Below are positions 56,569 through 64,000 of a DNA stretch of 64,000 nt, piece after piece. The notes beneath the pieces were generated by a model that saw only the letters and a list, made by a program, of their open reading frames with translations, did not search any database and had not been told where the DNA came from. Positions within the stretch are counted from its first letter, which is position 1. Each line of letters opens with the position of its first letter. The translations under genes and the position numbers were made by a program. Origin of the DNA: Desulfovibrio gilichinskyi (lineage in GTDB: Bacteria; Desulfobacterota; Desulfovibrionia; Desulfovibrionales; Desulfovibrionaceae); the NCBI RefSeq assembly GCF_900177375.1, contig NZ_FWZU01000001.1, positions 989,314-1,053,313 on the forward strand, read 5' to 3'.

Positions 56569-58305
56569 ATGAATCCTGAAACCTTAATTATAATCCTAGC
56601 AGAAAGATTCGGCCTTATCCTTGCCGGAGCTTTCATGCTGCTTACCATCATCCCGATTCATAAAATCGGGTTCCGCAAAACATCCCATAAATCAATAATT
56701 GCGGCGCAGATACTAAGTTTCGGAATTTTCGGAATACTCGGAACATACGGCGGAAACTTTGTATTTCAATCAGTCGCAAATCTACGCGCCATGGCGGTCA
56801 TCACCGGTGGACTTTTCGGAGGACCGCTGGTCGGCTTCGGGGCCGGACTTATTGCCGGAGGCCACCGCATCCTGATCGACTTCGGAGGGTTCAGTTCCAT
56901 TCCCTGCGGGCTTGCAACCGTGCTTGAAGGAACCGCTGCGGGCTTAATTTCTCTCAAACTGACCAACCGCATGGATTGGAGAGCCGCTGCAAGCTTAGCC
57001 TTCGTAGGTGAAATCATCCATATGATCATGGTTCTCTATTTTTCATCAACTTATTCAGAAGCTTTAAAGGTAGTAGAACTGATCGCACTGCCGATGATTC
57101 TCTTAAATACTCTCGGCGCAGCAGTATTTACTCAGGTCATCAACGTTGTTTTTCGCTACGGCACAAAACGAGATTCCATTCAGGCACAACAGATTCTTGA
57201 TATTGCGAACCTGACGGTAAGTCACCTCCGCTCAGGTTTGACCATAGAATCCGCCATGGAAACAGCCAAAATTATATACTTAAATGTATCAGTTGCCGCG
57301 GTGGCTATTACCGATAATAAAAATGTTCTGGCGCACATAGGCGCAGGCAATGACCACCACCTTGCAGGTAAAAAAATCAGAACCGGATCCACCTTACACG
57401 TGCTGGAACTTGATGAATCACTTTTTCTGGATTCAAATGAAAAAATCGGATGTACTCATCGCGGATGCCCTTTCACTTCCGCAGCAGTTGTGCCTCTTCA
57501 TAAAAAAGGTGAAGTTGTAGGCACATTGAAACTTTACGGAACAAAAGAAAAAGAGCTTGATCTGCTTTCATTTGAAATAGCCAAAGGACTTGCAAATTTA
57601 TGCTCAACCCAGCTTGAACTGGAAGAAATCCAAATTAAAGAACAAATGCTTGCGCATGCAGAAATACGCCGCTTGCAAGCCCAGATAAACCCTCACTTCT
57701 TATTTAATTCATTAAATACCGTAACATCATTTTGCCGTACCAACCCGGACAGAGCTCGTGAATTACTACTCGAATTATCATCATATATGCGCAAAAATCT
57801 GGACAGCAGCCGAGGGTACATCCCTCTTTCCGAAGAACTTGCTCAGTTAAAAAGTTATCTTGCAATTGAACAGGCCCGCTTTGGCGACCTGATTAAGGTT
57901 GATATCTCTGTTGATGAAAAATGCGAAGACTGGCCCATCCCTCCGCTGATAATTCAACCATTGGTTGAAAACAGCGTGAAACACGGCATCATGGGACGCG
58001 AAGAAGGTGGACAGATAACTATTTCCATTCACTGCGATGAAGGGTTGCTAAGTGTCTCAATAAAAGATGACGGCGTCGGTATGAGTCAGAGCAAGCTTGA
58101 TAAACTTATCGAGAAAAAGAAAATTGAATCCTGCGCGGAAGGAATAGGCGTTCGGAACTGTATTCAGCGTATTGAACAAATCTACGGACCGCAGTATAAA
58201 ATGACCATCACCAGCAAAACTGACGAAGGAACATGTGTAAGTTTTAAAATCCCGAAACTGAAAAATCAGATCCGTAAAACAGAGTTTCAAATGGCTGCCA
58301 GTTGA
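56569..58305 (+). CDS. LytS/YpdA-type sensor histidine kinase
   Basis: The 578-residue protein has a 5TM-LYT membrane domain (~1-200, GGLFGGPLVGFGAGLIAGGH, ID-F), a GAF domain (~225-345), and a LytS-type kinase with the phospho-His in QAQINPHFLFNSLNT and the ATP segment QPLVENSVKHG, DDGVGM. It should phosphorylate the preceding LytTR regulator in response to an external nutrient. CIGC-like Cys residues in GAF (GCTHRGCP) could bind a metal. Confidence 0.92.
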   Translation: MNPETLIIILAERFGLILAGAFMLLTIIPIHKIGFRKTSHKSIIAAQILSFGIFGILGTYGGNFVFQSVANLRAMAVITGGLFGGPLVGFGAGLIAGGHRILIDFGGFSSIPCGLATVLEGTAAGLISLKLTNRMDWRAAASLAFVGEIIHMIMVLYFSSTYSEALKVVELIALPMILLNTLGAAVFTQVINVVFRYGTKRDSIQAQQILDIANLTVSHLRSGLTIESAMETAKIIYLNVSVAAVAITDNKNVLAHIGAGNDHHLAGKKIRTGSTLHVLELDESLFLDSNEKIGCTHRGCPFTSAAVVPLHKKGEVVGTLKLYGTKEKELDLLSFEIAKGLANLCSTQLELEEIQIKEQMLAHAEIRRLQAQINPHFLFNSLNTVTSFCRTNPDRARELLLELSSYMRKNLDSSRGYIPLSEELAQLKSYLAIEQARFGDLIKVDISVDEKCEDWPIPPLIIQPLVENSVKHGIMGREEGGQITISIHCDEGLLSVSIKDDGVGMSQSKLDKLIEKKKIESCAEGIGVRNCIQRIEQIYGPQYKMTITSKTDEGTCVSFKIPKLKNQIRKTEFQMAAS

Positions 58306-58320
58306 TTCAGCACTTTGAAT

Positions 58321-58377
58321 GTCATTTCAAACAGCGAAATAGGCATTTCAAGCACGAAGCATTGAAACGAGTATAAA
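58321..58377 (+). promoter_or_regulatory. LytTR-type direct repeat and promoter before cstA
   Basis: GTCATTTCAA (58321-58330) and GGCATTTCAA (58342-58351) are separated by exactly 11 bases, giving a 21-base period. A -10-like TATAAA lies at 58372-58377 with no good -35; the second repeat overlaps where -35 would be, which fits an activator site. Confidence 0.72.
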
Positions 58378-58434
58378 CTTCATGTCAGAAAGGTGCAGAA
58401 TTTTCATTCAGCACAAAAAATGGAGGTCTTTTTT

Positions 58435-59853
58435 ATGCTATTTTTCTTTGCCTGCGTAGCAGCGCTAATTGTCGGGTATTATACATACGGTAAATTTGTA
58501 GACGGCATCTTTCAGCCTGATGCCAACCGCACCACTCCCGCATATGCAATGCGTGATGATGTTGACTACATGCCAATGCCTAAATGGAAACTGATGTTCA
58601 TTCAGGTTCTGGATATTGCCGGTATCGGTCCAATCTTCGGACCTATCCTCGGTGCTCTTTATGGCCCTGCAGCTCTGCTCTGGATTGTAATCGGCTGCAT
58701 TTTCGGCGGAGCAGTTCACGACTATTTCAGTGGAATGCTTTCCATCCGTAACAACGGAGCAAGTGTTCCTGAACTTGTCGGTGAATACTTAGGAATGCCT
58801 GCACGCCATGTTATGCGTGTATTCGCTTTCGTACTTCTCATGCTTGTAGGTGTAGTTTTCGTTCTCAGCCCTGCAAAGCTTCTTACAGATTTAACCGGAA
58901 TAAATACCGGAATCCTTGTAGCCTGTATTTTCGCATATTACTTTCTCGCTACAATTCTTCCAATCGATAAACTCATCGGGAAACTTTACCCAGTTTTCGG
59001 AGCATTATTACTGGTCATGACGATAGCAATTGCAGTTGCTCTCCTGCTCAGCGGCCATCCGATTCTGCCGAATCTGGACTTTGCCGTTAATACCAGCCCA
59101 ACCGGAAAACCGATGTGGCCTCTTCTCTTCATAACTCTCTCATGCGGAGCAATAAGCGGCTTCCATGCAACACAGTCACCACTTATGGCCCGCTGTGTTA
59201 AAAATGAAAAAGAAGGCCGCTCCGTATTCTACGGTGCAATGATCATTGAAGGGGTTATCGGACTTATCTGGTGTACAATCGGTTTGTCTTTCTACAACTC
59301 ACCTGAAGCTATGCAAGCGGTTATCACAGCAGGCAGTCCTTCTGCTGTAGTTTCACAGGTTTCTAATTCACTGCTCGGACCTGTAGGCGGAATTTTCGCC
59401 ATCATAGCTGTTGTTATCCTGCCTATCACAAGTGGTGACACAGCATTTCGCAGCACCCGTCTTATCGTGGCTGAAACATTCAAGATGGATCAGGGACCTG
59501 CATTAAAACGTCTGCTGATTGCTATTCCGTTATTCGTACTTGGATATGTAATATCCACTCAGAACTTCTCTTCAATCTGGAGATACTTCGGGTTCTCAAA
59601 CCAGTGTCTATCAATGCTGATGCTCTGGACAGCGGCTGTTTATTTAGGACAGCGTGCTAAACTGCATTGGATTGCATCACTTCCTGCAACATTCATGACT
59701 GCTGTAGTTGTAACATTCATCATGCAGGCTAAGATCGGATTCGGACTTTCCATTGACACGTCCATACTGATCGGTATTGCAGCAGCCGTTGCAGCAATAG
59801 CGCTGTTCCTCGTAAAGTATGCTCACCCGAAAGCAGCAGAAAACGTTCAATAA
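58435..59853 (+). CDS. cstA: Carbon starvation protein CstA family carrier
   Basis: The 472-residue protein starts at the ATG with GGAGGT eight bases upstream; two earlier in-frame ATGs (58393, 58420) lack a site. It has about 12-14 membrane segments and CstA signatures (PANRTTPAYAMRDD-like region, DIAGIGPIFGPILGALYGP, SGFHATQSPLMARC). CstA-type carriers (CstA, BtsT) import peptides or pyruvate. It follows the LytTR/LytS pair, which should control it. Confidence 0.93.
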   Translation: MLFFFACVAALIVGYYTYGKFVDGIFQPDANRTTPAYAMRDDVDYMPMPKWKLMFIQVLDIAGIGPIFGPILGALYGPAALLWIVIGCIFGGAVHDYFSGMLSIRNNGASVPELVGEYLGMPARHVMRVFAFVLLMLVGVVFVLSPAKLLTDLTGINTGILVACIFAYYFLATILPIDKLIGKLYPVFGALLLVMTIAIAVALLLSGHPILPNLDFAVNTSPTGKPMWPLLFITLSCGAISGFHATQSPLMARCVKNEKEGRSVFYGAMIIEGVIGLIWCTIGLSFYNSPEAMQAVITAGSPSAVVSQVSNSLLGPVGGIFAIIAVVILPITSGDTAFRSTRLIVAETFKMDQGPALKRLLIAIPLFVLGYVISTQNFSSIWRYFGFSNQCLSMLMLWTAAVYLGQRAKLHWIASLPATFMTAVVVTFIMQAKIGFGLSIDTSILIGIAAAVAAIALFLVKYAHPKAAENVQ

Positions 59854-59888
59854 TTCTTAAGCAACACCTTCCACATGTCTCTCGTTAG

Positions 59889-59917
59889 AAAAGGCCCGCA
59901 TTTGCGGGCCTTTTTGT
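59889..59917 (+). terminator. Intrinsic terminator after cstA
   Basis: AAAGGCCCGCA / TGCGGGCCTTT is a compact hairpin followed by a T-run, about 40 bases after the cstA stop. Confidence 0.9.
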
Positions 59918-60033
59918 TTGGAAACTTCAAGGTTGCCTTTACAGGGAATAGGAGGCAAAACAGCTCACGCAGTTAATGATCAATTGCTTACTTATACTAA
60001 TTTGTATCACCACAACCTGACGGAAATGATTTC

Positions 60034-62262
60034 ATGCGCACCCCGCTGGACGTACTTCAAAAAACATACGGTTACGAGAAATTCACAGGACTTCAAGAAG
60101 AAGTAACTTCCCGCGTTATGGCAGGAGGAAATGCTGTTGTCTTTATGCCGACAGGTGGCGGAAAATCCGCATGCTATCAAATCCCCTCGATACTGCGCCA
60201 AGGTGTAGGCATTGTAATTTCACCGCTGATAGCACTTATGCGCGATCAGGTTGCTGCGCTGAAACAAATGGGAGTACGGGCAGAATGTCTTAATTCATCT
60301 GTAAAAGGACAGGATGCGGCTCTAATAATTAACAGTCTGCAAAGATCAGAGCTGGACCTTTTATATGTAGCACCGGAAAGGCTCGGCCAACCTGGCTTTA
60401 TAGAAATGCTTGCGCGTGTAAATATTGCCCTGATAGCCATTGATGAAGCACACTGTGTTGCCCAGTGGGGACATGATTTCAGACCAGATTACCTGCGCTT
60501 AAATATTCTTGCCGAAAGATTCCCGAATGTTCCGCGCATGGCTTTAACAGCGACAGCGGATGGACCGACGCGAAGAGAAATTTTACAAAGACTTTCGTTT
60601 ACCGAAGATGATATTTTTGCAACAGGATTTGACCGGCCGAATATCCGCTATACAGTAGTACCGAAAGACGGTGAAAATATTCAACTGTTGAATTTTATCC
60701 AGACATATCATTTTCAGGAATGCGGCATTGTGTACCGTATGAGCCGGAAGAATGTCGAAAAAACAGCTGAATGGCTGTGCAAAAAAAGAATTAAAGCTTT
60801 ACCGTACCATGCGGGATTAAGTCCTGAAACACGCGAAAAAAATCAAGCACGTTTCATGTCCGAGGACGGAATTGTTATGGTTGCAACGATAGCTTTCGGA
60901 ATGGGGATAGATAAACCGGATGTGAGATATGTAGCCCATCTTGATCTGCCCAAAAGTATTGAAGCATATTATCAGGAAACAGGGAGAGCCGGTCGTGACG
61001 GACTGCCTGCTGAAGCATGGATGTCCGTTGGCATTAACGACATAGGTTTTCTACGCAGAATGATCCTGACAGGAAATGCGCCGGAAGACCGGAAGGCTCT
61101 TGAACTTCGTAAATTTAACGCATTACTAGCATATTGCGAATCAGCAAATTGCTTACGTCAGGCACTGCTCGGCTACTTTGGAGAAGAACTTAAAGAGCCT
61201 TGCGGAAACTGTTTTACATGCTTAACCCCGCCTTCAAAATTTGACGGAACAATAGCCGCACAAAAAGCATTATCCAATGTTTACCGGACAGAGCAAATGT
61301 ACGGAGTCAATCATCTAGTTGATGTTTTGACAGGAAAAGAAACGCCGAAAATTTTAAGCCAAGCACATGACAAATTAAGTACCTTCAAAATAGGAACCGA
61401 ATATACCAGAGATGAATGGATTTCTATCCATCGACAGATGGTATCACAAGGTTTGCTGGATGTTGACATTGAAGGATACGGGGGGCTGAAACTAAACAAT
61501 GCAAGCTGGGAAGTTTTAAGAAAAGAAAGGACTGTTGCCCTGCGCAAAGATCCTATAATTGCAAAAAAAATCAGCGCAAAAACTAAAGATTTAAAATTAG
61601 TTATCGGAGGTCAGGACTGTCCTTCACTCACAACTCCTGAAGCGAAAATATTGCTTGATGCACTGCGAGCACTTAGAAACGATCTTGCTAAAGAACAGCA
61701 GGTTCCGGCTTTTATAATTTTCCCTGATAAATCGTTACTTGAACTTGCGTGCTATCGCCCGGAATCAACAAATCAGTTATATGCCATCAGCGGTTTCGGA
61801 GATCAGAAAGTTTTTAGATATGGCTCTGCCATCATTGAAACACTGATGAAACATCAAGACGAACATGGCCGGCCAAGTGATTTAGCACCAATGCCGGAAT
61901 CAAAGTTTAAAGAGGTTCCGGACAGTAAAGAGAAGGAACAGAAATCAGAAGTACCGGCTTCAGCGATGGAAACTTTGGAATTATTTGAAGAACTGCAAGA
62001 TATAGATGAAGTAGCTAAGAAAAGAAAAATTAAACCCGCTACAATATACAGTCATTTGACAGCCTGTGTTAAAGCCGGGAAAATAGAAGTTTCAGATATT
62101 TTAGATTATCCAAATTCAGAAATTGAATGTTTAAAAGATACAATTTCAATATATAAAGATGAAGGGTTCGTTCAGCTTAATCCTATTTTTTATGCCCTAT
62201 TCGGGAATTATTCTTACGAGGTTTTGCGGCTGGTTCAAGCGGAGATAGATTCTTCAAAGTAA
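60034..62262 (+). CDS. recQ: ATP-dependent DNA helicase RecQ
   Basis: The 742-residue protein has the Walker A loop (PTGGGKSACYQ, ~39-49), DEAH box (IDEAHCVAQWGHDF, ~140), and the late motifs ATIAFGMGIDKPDVR and QETGRAGRDG. A RecQ zinc cluster (CESANCLRQALLGYF ... CGNCFTC), a winged helix, an HRDC domain (~505-590, RPESTNQLYAISGFG), and a helix-turn-helix C-terminal region (~640-742) follow. It unwinds forked DNA 3' to 5'. Confidence 0.96.
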   Translation: MRTPLDVLQKTYGYEKFTGLQEEVTSRVMAGGNAVVFMPTGGGKSACYQIPSILRQGVGIVISPLIALMRDQVAALKQMGVRAECLNSSVKGQDAALIINSLQRSELDLLYVAPERLGQPGFIEMLARVNIALIAIDEAHCVAQWGHDFRPDYLRLNILAERFPNVPRMALTATADGPTRREILQRLSFTEDDIFATGFDRPNIRYTVVPKDGENIQLLNFIQTYHFQECGIVYRMSRKNVEKTAEWLCKKRIKALPYHAGLSPETREKNQARFMSEDGIVMVATIAFGMGIDKPDVRYVAHLDLPKSIEAYYQETGRAGRDGLPAEAWMSVGINDIGFLRRMILTGNAPEDRKALELRKFNALLAYCESANCLRQALLGYFGEELKEPCGNCFTCLTPPSKFDGTIAAQKALSNVYRTEQMYGVNHLVDVLTGKETPKILSQAHDKLSTFKIGTEYTRDEWISIHRQMVSQGLLDVDIEGYGGLKLNNASWEVLRKERTVALRKDPIIAKKISAKTKDLKLVIGGQDCPSLTTPEAKILLDALRALRNDLAKEQQVPAFIIFPDKSLLELACYRPESTNQLYAISGFGDQKVFRYGSAIIETLMKHQDEHGRPSDLAPMPESKFKEVPDSKEKEQKSEVPASAMETLELFEELQDIDEVAKKRKIKPATIYSHLTACVKAGKIEVSDILDYPNSEIECLKDTISIYKDEGFVQLNPIFYALFGNYSYEVLRLVQAEIDSSK

Positions 62263-62351
62263 AATTCAGATATAGGAAAAATTATATGGATCATTGATAT
62301 AAAACTATTTTTGTGTTCATCTTCTATAATGTTAAAGTTTATGGAGGATAC

Positions 62352-63827
62352 ATGAAAAAAATTACAATCTCTATTTTGATGTTATTTTGCTTTTTATCGT
62401 CAGCGATAGCTTCTGACGGCCCAGGCTCCCCCACTCTAAATACTAATCCTTGCCTTGATGTCATTGTTACCCGAACCGCTCCGCTATTATCTTTCAAAAA
62501 TGCTGAAGGGGGAGCACTTCCAAGAACATATGAAATTGAATTAGATTTATCTGAATCTTTTAACTCTCCAAGTTTACGCAAATTCGGCATTCCAGAGAAT
62601 ACGGGATTGATCAGCGCGCTTAAAATTAAAAAAGAATCCCCTCTCATTGATAAAAAATCTTGGAATTGGAGAGTAAGAGCAATCGATTCGGCTGGTCGTA
62701 AAGGAGAATGGACGACCAGTAAGTTTTATATCGATTCAGAAAGTGACGATAGTTACTCCGGTCTTCAAAGAGTATATCCAATTTCCGCAAAAGCCAGTAG
62801 TGGATCAAACCCTGAATTTCTCATTGATTATAGTGATTCTGGGCTAAACAGTCAGTGGAGAGCATCCCCTCCAGGTCCGCAATCAGAATGGATAGAACTT
62901 GATCTTGGAGAACCGAAGGAAATAAGTAGGATATGGATGCTTTCCGGTTTCGAAAATAAGGATGGATGGCTTACTGACTTTCATTGGCTGACAAGTAATG
63001 ATGGTGAAAGTTGGAAAAAAATTAATGATGCTAATATTTCAAACTCGAATACCTATCGAAGCATAATTGATATCAAACCTTATAAAGCACGTTTTTGGCG
63101 ACTCGAAATTACAAAATTCACAGGTTATGCTCCGGCTCTTAACGAAGTAATGCTTTTTACATCTGGTCAACCTGAAATCCAGAATATACCTACTACTCCA
63201 TATGTCCTTGTTATTGGAAACCAGCGCAACGGTTTCACTTTCACCCGTCTTAAAGAAAGAATTGCTGAACTTGCGCCACAACTTACCATTATTCAAATTC
63301 CATTCTGGAAAGCCAATATGGCTATGTTTAATGCTCTACCCAATAAACCGTTTGCAATAATATTAAGCGGTAATAATGCTGACTACAACAAACTTCCAAT
63401 GTTTGAATACAATGGTGAATATGAATTAATCAGGCAGGCTCCGATCCCGATTCTTGGTATTTGTGCAGGTTGTCAAATGAATGCTTTTGCATATGGCTAT
63501 ACAAGGGTGCACTCAATGGGCTGGTCAGATATTTCTGCAATGGAGATTGAGCAAAGCCGCAGTAAAATAAATATTAAAATCAAAGATCCAATTTTAGAAA
63601 ATATACCTAATCCGTTCATCGCTCCGGAAGTACACGGTTGGGCCATATACAGCTTATCCGAAGAGTACGAACTTTTAGCTGAGTCAGATTATTTTCAAGC
63701 AATAAGACGCAAAGACAGGATGAGATACGGCGTACAGTTTCATCCGGAAATAAAGGTTTCATATAATCAGGCAGTTCCGGTTTTAAAAAACTTTTTAAAA
63801 ATGGCGTTAGAAAGAGCGAAGAAATAA
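62352..63827 (+). CDS. Secreted protein with discoidin-like and glutamine-amidotransferase domains
   Basis: The protein has 491 residues from this ATG, which follows GGAGG; an earlier in-frame start (62313) would place extra residues before the signal peptide. It has a signal peptide (MKKITISILMLFCFLSSAIAS), a fibronectin-like region (~25-130), an F5/8C (discoidin)-like domain (~135-270; WIELDLGEPKEISRIWM, RFWRLEITKFTGYAPALNEV) and a class I amidotransferase domain (~280-490) with nucleophile Cys in GICAGCQMNAF and His-x-Glu in GVQFHPEIK. A periplasmic or extracellular GATase joined to a carbohydrate-binding-type module is unusual; the substrate is unknown. Confidence 0.75.
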   Translation: MKKITISILMLFCFLSSAIASDGPGSPTLNTNPCLDVIVTRTAPLLSFKNAEGGALPRTYEIELDLSESFNSPSLRKFGIPENTGLISALKIKKESPLIDKKSWNWRVRAIDSAGRKGEWTTSKFYIDSESDDSYSGLQRVYPISAKASSGSNPEFLIDYSDSGLNSQWRASPPGPQSEWIELDLGEPKEISRIWMLSGFENKDGWLTDFHWLTSNDGESWKKINDANISNSNTYRSIIDIKPYKARFWRLEITKFTGYAPALNEVMLFTSGQPEIQNIPTTPYVLVIGNQRNGFTFTRLKERIAELAPQLTIIQIPFWKANMAMFNALPNKPFAIILSGNNADYNKLPMFEYNGEYELIRQAPIPILGICAGCQMNAFAYGYTRVHSMGWSDISAMEIEQSRSKINIKIKDPILENIPNPFIAPEVHGWAIYSLSEEYELLAESDYFQAIRRKDRMRYGVQFHPEIKVSYNQAVPVLKNFLKMALERAKK

Positions 63828-63891
63828 AACATAATGTTTCATATTAAAAACAATCAGCAATACGTATTAGCAAATCCCCCGCCAACGCAAG

Positions 63892-63927
63892 AAACCCCGT
63901 ACATATATTATGTACGGGGTTTCTTTA
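63892..63927. terminator. Hairpin terminator between the secreted GATase gene and the 5S rRNA gene
   Basis: AAACCCCGTACATA / TATGTACGGGGTTT is a 14-bp perfect stem with a three-base loop. It lies between convergent units and can end both, most clearly the plus strand, where TTTC TTT follows. Confidence 0.8.
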
Positions 63928-63938
63928 AAAATAAAGTC

Positions 63939-64000
63939 CTTGCGACGACCTACTTTCCCACTAGCTACCTAGCAGTATCATCGGCGATGGAGGTCTTAAC
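63939..64000 (-). rRNA. rrf: 5S ribosomal RNA, 3' part
   Basis: The last ~62 bases are the complement of a 5S rRNA 3' half (GATGATACTGCTAGGTAGCT, GTGGGAAAGTAGGTCG). The gene continues beyond the window, so an rRNA operon on the minus strand enters here. Confidence 0.9.

Overview
The window looks like chromosomal DNA of a marine, moderately AT-rich Desulfovibrio-type sulfate reducer (Maridesulfovibrio-like). This is inferred from gene content, not from a marker search. The evidence is a TRAP (DctPQM) uptake system, a selenocysteine formate dehydrogenase next to a cytoplasmic [FeFe] hydrogenase, selA and selB, a lone FeoA, a CstA carrier with a LytS/LytTR pair, and Gram-negative envelope genes (PBP1A, chaperone/usher proteins). 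No phage, transposase, integrase or CRISPR array is visible.

Layout. 1-1.1 kb: end of a U32 peptidase-like gene. 1.1-8.7 kb: MIF-like protein and XRE regulator on the minus strand, then dctP-dctQ-dctM, an M20 carbamoylase-type amidohydrolase, pyrC and pyrE on the plus strand. 8.7-16.5 kb, minus strand: carB, purF, a YkgJ-type cysteine-cluster protein and PBP1A. 16.7-17.6 kb: three small genes (feoA, unknown, slyX). 17.7-25.6 kb, minus strand: murA, comEC, a CheY-like regulator, ricT and metG. 25.7-33.9 kb: tRNA-His, a membrane protein with 33-bp coding repeats, then folC, selA, an M18 aminopeptidase and selB (minus), and tRNA-Arg. 34-41 kb: an unusual chaperone/usher-type fimbrial locus. 41-44 kb: an amidoligase plus glutamine amidotransferase pair and rsgA. 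44.4-50.9 kb: a LacI-type regulator and a complete fructose PTS operon. 51-55.7 kb: selenoprotein formate dehydrogenase, two polyferredoxins and an [FeFe] hydrogenase. 55.7-59.9 kb: LytTR regulator, LytS-type kinase and cstA. 60-64 kb: recQ, a secreted discoidin/glutamine-amidotransferase protein, and the 3' part of a 5S rRNA gene on the minus strand.

How the genes fit together. SelA and SelB are needed to read the in-frame TGA of the formate dehydrogenase about 20 kb away. That enzyme, the hydrogenase and the two four-cluster ferredoxins have the parts of a soluble formate hydrogenlyase or hydrogen-dependent CO2 reductase. The fructose operon carries its own EI and HPr fused to EIIA, and a perfect LacI-type operator lies inside its promoter. 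The LytS/LytTR pair sits directly before cstA, whose upstream region has two 10-bp direct repeats with an 11-bp gap, very like the E. coli YpdB site as I recall it.

The strongest candidates for undescribed biology are the fimbrial locus, the amidoligase/amidotransferase pair, and the secreted discoidin-GATase. The fimbrial usher-like protein has an N-terminal membrane anchor, a Pro/Lys-rich linker and a C-terminal SPOR-like domain. All functional statements are read from sequence by eye and no database search was run.
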